The notes beneath the pieces were generated by a model, which saw only the letters and a list, made by a program, of their open reading frames with translations, was not told the origin of the DNA and did no database searches. This document shows positions 54,001 through 64,000 of a stretch of 64,000 bases of DNA, one piece after another. The position numbers and the translations under genes were made by a program. How positions within the stretch are numbered: the stretch's first letter is position 1; each line of letters starts with the position of its first letter. This stretch comes from Dicaeum eximium (lineage: Eukaryota > Chordata > Aves > Passeriformes > Dicaeidae): the NCBI GenBank assembly GCA_013396995.1, contig VWZP01010904.1, positions 4,074,413-4,138,412 on the forward strand. The letters are read 5' to 3'.

Positions 54001-55643
54001 TGGAACAAGAATACAAGTAATATTATTCATACTAGGTTCTATCATTGTAAGATATAGATTAGGTTTGTACTTTCCACACTACATAATAGAGACAATTTTG
54101 ATTCTGGCCTAAAAAGTTTGTATGAACCCACAGTCAATGATAATACTGCCTACATTCTCAAAATCTATTAAATACTTAGGACATTTTTATAATAACTCCA
54201 TGAGAAGCATGTCAGAAAGTGGCTTCTACATATTAAACATATTTCAGCTCAGACTGCCTTATTCTTTCCTGATAATCAGATATTGAATCATGAGCATTTC
54301 AGGGTTCACTTAGATTCAGAAACTGTATTTCAGCCATATATGTAGAAAACATCATCTAAAAAATGGGCTTTTTCAAAGAAGAGCAGGAATGCCCTTCCTG
54401 CTGTTACTTATCTCTCACTGCAATCTCGTGTCCCTACAGGAGGCACCACTTGACCATTCTATATAATGACTGTTGTTGGCAAATGAAAGCAATGGAAAAA
54501 ATGCCAGCCCTTCCAAAGCCAAATCCTGTCAATGCCTGCTCCCTGGTTGGCAGAGAGCACCCTACTCAAATGCTAAGAGGTTTGTTGGCTTCACTCGCTG
54601 CTATAATTCACCTTGTTACGGAAGAAAACAGCTGTCCCACGATCATGTCCTGGAAATATGCCATAACAACTCACTGAGTTAAAATCCCAACTTGACTGCT
54701 AGTACTGGGATTCGGTGTCATGACTGCTGGTGGATGAATTGTGGAGTAATCTCAAGGGGATAGAGAGTAATTGATTACTTTTTAATGCTATGTCTGGAAA
54801 ATGGTCTGCCCTTGAAAATATTTATTGTATGCACAATTAGTACAGCTCTGATATTTTATCTGCCTAGAAAGCAGAGAAGTCAAATGCAACTTTTCATTAC
54901 ATGCACAATGTTATCCACACTGGTAGGATTTGCTATCCAGCTGTCAGATGGAGATACTGACTGATCTACCCATGAAACCCTGAGGGACACCAATATATAG
55001 CTGTAAAGTAAAATAAGCCACCTTTTTCCCCAGGTGGCATCTTTTTACTTTCTTATCTAATATGGACATCAATTCAATATCACAGTGTTGTGTTAAAATG
55101 CTTTGCTAAAGAATTTCACTCTAGTATTACATAACCAAATGGATTCATGTCTGAATAGAGAGATATTAATTACAAAAATATACTGTAAGTTAGATTTGGG
55201 CCTCCGGTGGCTTTAATCCTCTATCTTTTTCAGTTAATAATAGCCTTTAATTTTGGCAAGAAAAGAAAAAGAAATGACATAAAGAACAACTCAGAATCAA
55301 TCTGTTCCCAGTCTGAAGGTCACCTATGAACTTTTTAATTCCCTGCAAAATATTCTCAAACTAGTTTCAAAGCACAAACTTTCACTGGAATACCTGATTT
55401 AGTTTTCATAGTAAAATAAAAAATTACAAACAAAAAAAAGAAAACAGAATAATTTATAAAAGAAAAAAGACCAGGAAAATGACACAATATCAGATAAATG
55501 TCTGTCAGTTTATATGGTTAATTTTAGGGGAATCTAGGTATACCTACAGTCACATATGTGGATTGAAAGAATATCAGATTTCTTGCTTTGACAAATTCAT
55601 TAAATATAAGAACTTTGAATATGGTAAAGGAATGCATTTTACT

Positions 55644-55684
55644 ATATCTATTTTGTCTCTTGAACAAGATATCTATTTTGTCTC
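55644..55684. repeat. Direct repeat of 16 bp with 25-bp period
   Basis: ATATCTATTTTGTCTC occurs at 55644-55659 and again at 55669-55684 without mismatch, separated by nine bases. It is a minor local duplication. Confidence 0.85.
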
Positions 55685-56039
55685 GAATATCTTCTTCATC
55701 TCTGGAAGTAAATGTAAGTTCTGTTTTGGGTGTATCATTTTGTAAAATGAATATCATTGTCTAAAGCTTCTTGGTATGAAAAATGACTTGTATTTTCTCA
55801 ATAGAGGAAGGAAAAAATGTGCAAAGAAGCAAGAAATATTAGTTTGTTTCTGATGATTTCAGGAAAACCCACTGAAACAACTTTCATAGAACACTACCAC
55901 TCTGTGTGATTAAAAGTAATGGATTCTGGACTTTAGCACAAATATCTCTTACTCTCTAATGAATTTTTCTGGTTTTACTCAAAAATTAAATGTGTATAGT
56001 ATTATTACAGGTTCATATAAAACCAGCAAGTTCCACCTT

Positions 56040-56440
56040 GAATAGTATTCTCGTTCTAGAGAGAATATTCAGACCACCAGACCCGTTCAGTTCTTTCAGT
56101 CATGAAAGCTGACCCATGGTTTGGTCATAACTTGTGACTCGAATGCTCCCTTGTCAGCTAGTTACAGGCTAGCAGCCTGGCACCTGGGAACCCAGTGCAA
56201 ATGATGCCACTGATAAGCCACCACAGAATCTCCTGTTGTTCACAGTTATGTAGGACACACTGCAGGTGATGAGGTCCGTCCCTTTATGCGGAGTCGAAAG
56301 CATTCGGAAGGTGCTGGGTGCCCAATACATCAGTCTGAACCTGACAGGAATCCAAGGCACAAGGGTGTTGAACTGCTTTCCTTTGAACTGTCCAGCAGTG
56401 CTCAAGTTCAGTCCTTGTTCTGGCAATTTACTATAGCACA
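56040..56440 (-). mobile_element. CpG-bearing block, possible LTR remnant
   Basis: This segment stands out by carrying at least seven CpG dinucleotides (near 56050, 56083, 56139, 56277, 56289, 56295 and 56305) in a window where CpG is rare, and by a higher GC content. On the minus strand it would begin TGTGCTATAG at 56440, compatible with an LTR start, and it contains a GCATAAAG word that could serve as a weak TATA box. I could not place the other terminus or a target duplication. The 90-codon minus-strand frame at 56169-56441 resembles no protein I know. Alternatives are a recently inserted unrelated element or a small regulatory region. Confidence 0.35.
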
Positions 56441-56857
56441 TTTCCCCGTATTCTTTTGAGTACTTGCAAAAACACTAAAATCTTTCTAATCGGTACTACT
56501 TTTAATTGTGATAGTGAAATTGCTTGCACAGGCATTTGTTGCTAAGGAGCAAAACCAAAACTGACATTTGTCAATGAAAACAGATGTAAAGAATGTTAAA
56601 AACTATTAATTTGGAGATTTTAATATTATTTTTATACTAAATTTTCAAGAGTACTTTGGAAAGGTATTAGAAGCTGACAACTTGCAGACTATACAGGCAA
56701 ACAAAACACCTTAAATCTCAAATGCAGTTAAACACTGGTCAAAGACCAGATGCTACAGATGAGAAAAGAGTCTTTCACAGAATACTGAACTCCCTCCACA
56801 GTGATGCCTAGGAGCCATAAAAACCACCTTCTCTGCAGTACTAAATACCAGCAAGGA

Positions 56858-56890
56858 TTTGTACTCTTTATTTCTTTGTACTCTTTATTT
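56858..56890. repeat. Two-copy tandem duplication, 17-bp unit
   Basis: TTTGTACTCTTTATTT is repeated directly, the copies separated by a single C. It looks like recent slippage. Confidence 0.9.
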
Positions 56891-58034
56891 ATTATAATCT
56901 GCTTTATCGAGCAAAGAGAGTTTTTCAATCGCCATATAATTTGCTTCACTGAGAGGTTGATATATTTTACTTGTATTTGATTTTACAGGCCAAAATATTT
57001 AGCACAGCTTCATTATAAATGAACAGTTTAGCAAACTTTTCTGTAATTCCTGTTAATGTTCAGTACTCTTCTTCATAAAACTACAAGAAAACAAAACTAC
57101 AAACCAAAACCTTCAAAAATCTTAGTATCATAAAAGAAAGGCATTAAAATAGTTTTAATCATAGCTTAATAATTTCCCTATTATGAATTTCCATCACGGA
57201 AGAATAGGAAATCATATTTACAGTGTAATTTTTAATAATTTATTTATTTTAAGAGTGAAATAACGCAATTTGGTTTCAGTAAAAAGAATAATTCATATTT
57301 GTCCATGGAAGTGGTGATGCACAGTACTTTATGAACACTTTCATCTTTTATTTAGTGTTTTTAATGAGTGAACTTTCAAAGACTGGACATTCCCAAGCAA
57401 CGGGTGAGTAGATGGAGTTAATGTGATCTTCAACCACCACATGAAGACCTACAAATGTAAACCCTGATCATCCACTCATTCCCCTATTAAACAAGAGTCT
57501 TCACTGATAATTTATAAAGCAAGCAAAGGTGGTTCATGTCATAGAAGGATCATCAACAATGAAGAGTCACACATGATTTACATTAAAATTTCAGGCTGGC
57601 AGTGTCGAAAATTATCAACACAAGATCAATTGACTAACAATTTGAGCTTTCTGCCCTACAGATTCCTAAACTTGAAGAGAAAATTATGGTAATTTAAAAG
57701 CTTTAGATACAAAGGTCTAAATTGAATACAGGTTAACCTAAACCTTCTACATTTGCTTCCAGGTAATATCATTTTACATAGTGTTAATGAAGAACTACTT
57801 TAAAAGAGATATTAAGTAGGATGTCCTAATAAATGAAGACTTGACTGAATTCAGTCTGAGCATGAAAGCTTTTCTTACGTGAGAGAGCTCAAAAATCCCT
57901 CATGAGTCTTTTTCTTTCTCTGCCATTGTAATCAAATGATGTCTTAGGGTTGGGAGAGAAAGTGATACGATTCTGAAAGATAGATTGAGGCTACAGGGTA
58001 ATCTGCATTAAATAAACACCAGGTAATCTACACT

Positions 58035-58049
58035 GCTAGCTAGCTAGCT
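58035..58049. repeat. (GCTA)n microsatellite
   Basis: Nearly four units of the self-complementary tetranucleotide GCTA occur without interruption. Confidence 0.8.
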
Positions 58050-60100
58050 CTGAATATGTGTAGATTTTGGTGCTTCTCTGACACTTTCACAGCATAGGCC
58101 ACTCCTATTTGGAAGTTGTACATGGCTACAACACTCAAAAATCTCTGCAGTAGCTGATGCTGCCTGGAGACCAATTTCAGAATCTCCAATGAGCTATCAG
58201 TGTGGCCAGGCAACTAGACAATATTGTATTACAGGAGAGCATATCAATACACAAAGCACTTTCTTCACTGTGAATATGATTTTCAAACCTAAATGTGAAA
58301 CGCATTCAGACTATTATAGAAAAATATACAAATACTGTAGACTCTTGCTGTTTACAAGTGCCCTCTATTTCTTTCAAATTTGTCATCCCTTTTCTTACTG
58401 TGAGAAAGAAGACATGCACAACTTTTTTTTTTTCTTTCAAATAACTGCATTCAATGAAATTTTAAACATAGGATTTTAAAAATATCACTCATCCAACTAT
58501 AGACAGATCTCATGGGTCTATATTGGCAAAATTACAATATATTAATAAATACATCTTGTCTTCATCTCTTGTGGTCTTTAATTTATCTTACAGTTTGGCT
58601 TTCCTATAAAAATGCAGTTTCTCTGATGGAGTGAGACTGTTTTAGTTTTCCTTTAAAATCAGTGACCACAAGTGTTAAGTTAAAAATATAGGTCATATTT
58701 CAAATAATGACATAATCTTGGCTTTTGTGCCATGTTCAGGGATATCTTTTACATCCTATGAACCTATGGAAATATGTATTAAACCTCCTTTCTCCTTCTC
58801 TACATTTTTTTCACATACCTGGATGTACTCTGTGTTTACAGGAAAGCAATGCTCTGACAAATTTAAATGTATGTTATTCAGAAAATAATTGGTGATCGTA
58901 TGGGTTTTCTTTTCCTCTGCACTCTGGATCCATGGATTTGACCTTTGGTTAAAATGTTATGTTTTTTCTGGGAGACTGATGCAAAATAAAGCCATATTTT
59001 TTCTTTTTTTTTTCTTCCTGATATGACTTGCTCCCTTGAAACCATTAACACAATGCTGTTTATTTATCTAGACTCCTCAGGTTATTTATTGGTAATAAGC
59101 ATTAAATATTTCCCAGAAGATCTTTATTTGGTCTAAATCTGCAGCTGTACTAGTTTCATTGGTGCTCTGTCAGTGTACCCCAGCAGAAGTTATAAAGCAC
59201 AATATTTAATTATAAGAGCATGCTCAAGAAGTAATAAGCACCTCATCAAAAGCCCTCAAGGTCTTTCAGAAACATTAACTGAACAAAATTTATTTCACCA
59301 ATGTGTGGTAGACAAGCATTATTAGATTCCCTGGTGTTTTCTTTATCAAAAATTTGAAGTTGTTATGTTTATAAACTGTTTCAAAGGAAGGGATCTATAG
59401 TTTAGAGAATCTGGATAATAAAATGTTGTGTCCTAAATAGCATTTCTAAAATAATTACTGAAGTTAACTGGAAAGTTCACTCTACTTTGATTTTTCCCAG
59501 CCAGCACAAATTTCTATCTGACCACAAATCAAATTGCAAAGGTAACAAAAATTATTTTGATGAAGAAAGTTCAGCTAAATTTTAAAAAATTGCAGCCAAC
59601 TGCTTTTTCAGATCCTTGATCAGATTCATTGCATTGACCCAGAGATGTATGGGGGCTGTAAAGATACAAGCCACTGCTTGAATGAGAAGCTCTGTGTGTG
59701 TGTGTAAGGCTGCCAGGGTTTTTATAAACATATTTTAAAAGACTGATGTTGAAGAGCTCTACTTAAATTTAAGTTGGATAACTAAGAGAAGCCTCTGACC
59801 TTTATGGCCCGTTCATAAACCAGGAGGGATGAAAAAGCTTTGTATCATGTCTAAAAATATGCTACCTACTTAGAAGTACTTCCACTGTTACCACAAGTCA
59901 TCTTGATAGTAAGTTAAGACTGCAAGTTTGCAAGGCCAGTTTTTTCTTATCACCAAATGTGTTTCTTTATCTACCTTTTCAGGTTGCCTTGAAGATCAAT
60001 TTTCTATCTATCTCACTATCTGTGGCTTCATATCAAACTACTAGTTCCATATATTCAATATTTCTTCCTAAATAATCTCCATTATGTTATCTCTACATCT

Positions 60101-60130
60101 ACACACACACACACGTGTATATATATATAT
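60101..60130. repeat. (AC)n-(GT)n-(AT)n compound microsatellite
   Basis: Seven AC units pass through GTGT into about six AT units. It is likely to vary in length between individuals. Confidence 0.88.
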
Positions 60131-60460
60131 TTCATTTTCTCACTCTAATACTTTATTGTGCCCAATTCAAAAACCACCCATACAGTAATCCAAACCTCTC
60201 TAAGAAAATACTGTTAATTTACTAACCAACCTCCTCTTTGCCCAGTTGTCACATTTAATCCAATATTTGCAAATGTACAGTCCTATTTCACATCTGTCTT
60301 GTTTTCAAATAAAGAATAAAGATGGCATTTTTAATTTCTCTGCCATGCCTTTGTTGCTCTTATGGCATACTGATTGTCTGTATCTCTCACATACTCTGGT
60401 TTCCTCTATCACTATTTTCCTCAAATACATCTCCATTCCTGTTCATTCCTGCTCTCTTGG

Positions 60461-60484
60461 AAAAAAAAAAATATATATATATAT
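60461..60484. repeat. Poly-A plus (AT)n microsatellite
   Basis: A run of about ten A residues passes directly into seven AT units. Confidence 0.88.
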
Positions 60485-62720
60485 TGTTTTCCAATGCAGA
60501 ACAGAAAAGGCTGTAAAACTGCCTATCTAGTTTTCTCCCTTAATGGCATAAAATGATTCTGCCCACTGAGATGCTTATCCCTTTTTCCTCGCCAAACCAT
60601 GGCTTTCTAATAGCTTAACTTTACATATTCCACTCTGAACATATGACTATCATTCTTGGTAAAGAAAATCTACAATGTGAGGCAACAAGCTATTACATTT
60701 GGTCAGTGCAACAGAGTGAATATATTTTTAGGCATGGCTTGTTTATAACCTAATTTTCTCTCATTACTTTACAAAGGTGACCTTGTTTTAAAGCTTTTAC
60801 CACCTGACATTATAAAAGTGAAATTCTTTTCAAATCTCCTCTGTTAATGTGTTCCTGCTCTGAAACACATGCAAGATAACATTAATATTCTTCCCACAAA
60901 ATACGTGCTAATTTGCTTGCAGTGAAGATAGAAAGCATTTCATTACATATCACAAACTTCATTTATGTGGAATGAGTCACCAGGCCTTCTGAAAAGCCAA
61001 ATGAGTACCTAATCTCTAATGCTGCCTTCAGCTATAACATCAATCCTCCCTGGTGCCACTCATCTTTTATCAGCTATTCAGTTTCTAAAATTTTCCATTC
61101 TGTTACAAAATTGTGTTGTTCATCTGTCAAAACAGCTCTATGAATTTGCAATATTACGGCATCAGGAAAAAAAAAGCCTGCAGAAGTATACTATTTTTTT
61201 ATTAGAGAAAATTGAATCAGTGGAGTAAAAAATTATTAACTCTGTTTTACATAATTTTTGACATAATTAACTTTATAAAAGTGATACTGCTGGTAATAAA
61301 CTCTGGGATACTAATCATAGGTATTATTTTCTGACTTGTCTTCTGCAGAAAACATATTGTAAGAGGTATATGATGTATACAAATAAATATACATATATGG
61401 TAAGTGATTTAGACAAAATGTAAGTGATCTGTAAGCTCTAATTTTGCTTATAAATTAATAGAGGCTACCATATATAAGTTGTTGCACAATTGAAGACAGG
61501 TGCCTGAGACCATGCAAACAGAAAGACTAAAATGTATGAGAATTTATTTTGAAACAGATCAAATTGATAATTAACAATATTTTGGCAAATAGGTTACTAA
61601 ATGACGAAAGCAATTTATGGTGACTTAAAAGTAATTGTTTATTTTGATTCAAGCTCCCTGCATACTTGAGCTGAAAAGCAGCCAGCTGAAAGTGAGGAAA
61701 ACAAATTTCACTCTGAAGTCAAGAACTACTCCATCTTTGATGCACCAAGGAGCTCTCTCCCCTCTGTGCTCAGATTCTGAGTAGACCATGGGACACAGGT
61801 GACCTCTTAGTTACAGAAGTACAGACACCCTTGTGGTGTTCATTTTTGCCAGACCCAGGGCATAGGTCTATCCAGATAATGAGGGTATATCTGGTGTTCC
61901 TGCCAATTGTGTTGTCAAAGACAAAGCAGATACCTGCCTAGGGCAACAAACCAGCAGCAGTAACATATCCATGCTGCTTATTTTGCCCACTTTTGAATCA
62001 CTTGGGAATTAGCAGAGGTCACCAGCTACAATCTATTCTCCACTCCACAGTTCCTCTTCAGCTGTATTCCAGCTATACTCTTGTTCTCTCCCTCTTGGGA
62101 CAGTACTCCAGAAATTTAGTGTTTTTAAGAGTCCTTATTCTATTCAGTTGCCTAGTCTGCATAGAAACAAGCACTTTTCTCCAAGTACATTTTTGGCTGA
62201 AGTTTGAGAGAGGGCCATCATCCTTACATAGTATTTTGCCCAGCTACATGTCATTAAATACACAGAATTAATGCTTGATTGCTGACTTATGGCTTTACTA
62301 GAGAATGGGGAAATACCATGGAACTAGAGTGGCAAGTTTTTTCCTACTCTCATATTTTTAGGTTTAGGTTTCTCATCCTCTTGAGGAGAATGTATTACCA
62401 AAAGTCTACAATACTAAGTAATTTTGCAATATTCTTTGAATGTTCTGACATCATGTTTCACTTACCGACTGGGAGCGTTTGCTGATGAACTTGCAGCAAT
62501 TCCAAGGAGTCAAGACAAACTCCTTAATGTGTATATGCAGTAGCAGAATGATGAGGAATAGACACTATGTGTGCTTCACAGACTAATGACATATGTTAAA
62601 TGAGCTCTTGCTAGAAGAGTGAAAAGTGTATTGGCAAAGTTTAACTTTCTTAGCTGTTAAAGGAAATGCAGACACTTCCTCTTATTTCTGATTGTCTGTA
62701 AGAACACCTTGAGTTGAGAA

Positions 62721-62740
62721 AATGCTCTTCTAAGAGCATT
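62721..62740. repeat. Short palindrome, 9-bp stem
   Basis: AATGCTCTT and AAGAGCATT flank a 2-base centre, and the sequence continues into another AGCATTT. It may be chance. Confidence 0.7.
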
Positions 62741-64000
62741 AGCATTTAAAGAGTCTTTATTGATGATCTGAAGATGTGCAAGTGGTATATTACCCTCTAA
62801 AAGTCTTGCTGCTGGCTGCTATTTTTAAGCTAATGTATTGATAATCAAGAAGAAAAAGTGTGTTTTGATTTAAAGACTACAGTCTTTCTTTTGTGTCAGT
62901 CAGCTGCATTAAGATCATTTTGTTTTCAATTATCGTCTTTCATTGAGCACCATTATCACTCATCAGCCCCTGAACAAATATCACACTGTCCATCTTCCAA
63001 AGCAAGTACTATAATTACTCAATAACTGCAATATTGATTCTGGAAAACCTGAGTCTTAACTGGCTGGCATACTGAGTTACTTACTAACTCAGAATTACAG
63101 CAACTGGGGAGAGGTTTTTCTAGTGTAGTTCTAAGCAAGAGGCCACTCAAATTAAATTAAAGCTTTCTCTCCTTATTTGATGTGTTGTGTTCTTTAATCT
63201 GATTTAAAACTATATGTGAACTGAAAGCCTACAGTTTTGTAAAGCTTTGCTAGAGGCCTGCAAAGCTTGACATAAGCAAAAGCATATCAGACATTGCACA
63301 GCCTTTTCAGAGCACATCTGCAATCTATTACCAAGACATCATATTGTGGAACATCAAATCCATGAAGAGGCAGCCCAGAGCAGAGCATCACACAGTCATG
63401 CCCAGTACATAGGCTTTGCTTTCAGCTTCTCATTTACAAACCTGTTTTCTCACTCTTGCTTCATAGAACTTCATCCTCTTTGTAATGCTTCCAATGTCAA
63501 GCTAACAGCACAAACTACATCTCTAAAATGGAAAAAATTTATTCAGCACTTGCATGTGGTAGGACATGGAATCCATTTTTGAAAAGTCTCACTGAGACAC
63601 TCATACTTTTGCCAGATATGCTCGTGTAAAATAAAAGATCACACCAAAGGGTGTTGGGGAATCTGATTGTGTAGATTTACTGCAACTGGGGAACTGTAAT
63701 TCATGCCAGACAGACTTGGAGACTGCAACATCTCCAGCAAATTCATGACAAAGGATATTTGTACCTGAACCATGCTATTTAGAAGCTGCCTTTACTGGAT
63801 TAATTCCTTTTTTATTTTTGTTTCTCTGAATGGGCCATTGAGCTGTTGATTCTAACAGTAATGTAATAAAATATTTGTATGCAAAAACAATGTGTGGGAC
63901 AAGAGTCATGCAGTGGGACCTACCTGAAATCCTTTCTCCTTAAAATCTGTGGGCTGCTGTCATGCAATTTGGGTATATGGAGAGGTAGAAAATTTTCATT

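Larger units (their letters stand above)
47861..56039. other. Long AT-rich non-coding stretch
   Basis: About 8.2 kb without exon, RNA gene or named element. It holds the hairpin at 48006-48038 and a spaced direct repeat at 55644-55684. A less AT-rich part at 54360-54960 contains several short frames on the plus strand, none recognised. Between 48.1 and 53 kb the sequence is very AT-rich with many stops in all frames. Confidence 0.45.
56441..64000. other. AT-rich non-coding stretch to the end of the window
   Basis: About 7.5 kb with no gene or named mobile element. It holds a two-copy tandem at 56858-56890, a GCTA repeat at 58035-58049, compound microsatellites at 60101-60130 and 60461-60484, a short hairpin at 62721-62740 and a mildly GC-richer part at about 61720-62100. 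Open frames are at most 96 codons. The three overlapping plus-strand frames near 60250-60550 run through a microsatellite and are spurious. Confidence 0.45.

Noticed and set aside
58034..58050. Repeated CTAG words as a regulatory array
   Set aside because: The copies are contiguous units of a GCTA microsatellite.
60246..60556. Three overlapping plus-strand frames of 60-94 codons
   Set aside because: They cross a poly-A/(AT)n microsatellite in different frames, giving artificial Lys- and Tyr-Ile-rich stretches.

Overview
The window looks like AT-rich non-coding DNA from a bird, probably a songbird. The evidence is a set of mobile-element remnants: three short 5'-truncated CR1-type LINE tails with bird-like 3' ends (minus strand at 10579-10760 and 36953-37240, plus strand at 39380-39484) and two degraded solo LTRs of a kind I recognise from passerine genomes (minus strand at 232-692 and 21810-22264). 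The species, chromosome and neighbouring genes cannot be told from the sequence alone. There is no bacterial-style gene organisation, operon, CRISPR array or plasmid/phage content.

I found no protein-coding gene, no convincing exon, no tRNA or rRNA, and no CpG-island promoter. Open frames are short, scattered over both strands and end at random-looking stops. The longest ATG frame is 201 codons (minus strand, 3258-3863); I recognise nothing in it and regard it as chance. The window is either a gene desert or the inside of a very long intron.

Layout. 1-4 kb: an LTR remnant, AT-rich DNA, then a GC-rich patch (3981-4345) with a degenerate minisatellite. 4.3-10.1 kb: plain AT-rich DNA. 10.1-10.8 kb: a microsatellite, a CR1 tail and an evident assembly error marked by three single Ns, in which blocks of 45 and 151 bp are each present twice without a mismatch. 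10.8-21.8 kb: no recognised element. 21.8-22.3 kb: a nearly complete solo LTR. 22.3-37 kb: featureless apart from a hairpin at 25.65 kb and an N after a poly-T run at 27.15 kb. 37-39.5 kb: two CR1 tails in opposite orientation. 39.5-64 kb: mostly AT-rich DNA, with two GC-richer blocks that may be old LTR-type elements (47290-47860 and 56040-56440), a strong 15-bp hairpin at 48006-48038, and simple repeats. A few segments rich in homeodomain-, POU- and SOX-like words (notably 44280-44415) are reasonable candidates for conserved enhancers, but this needs a cross-species alignment.

I found no new biological system. The firmest observation is the assembly error at 10136-10621; the most biologically open ones are the minisatellite patch, the CpG-bearing block at 56 kb and the enhancer-like segment at 44.3 kb.
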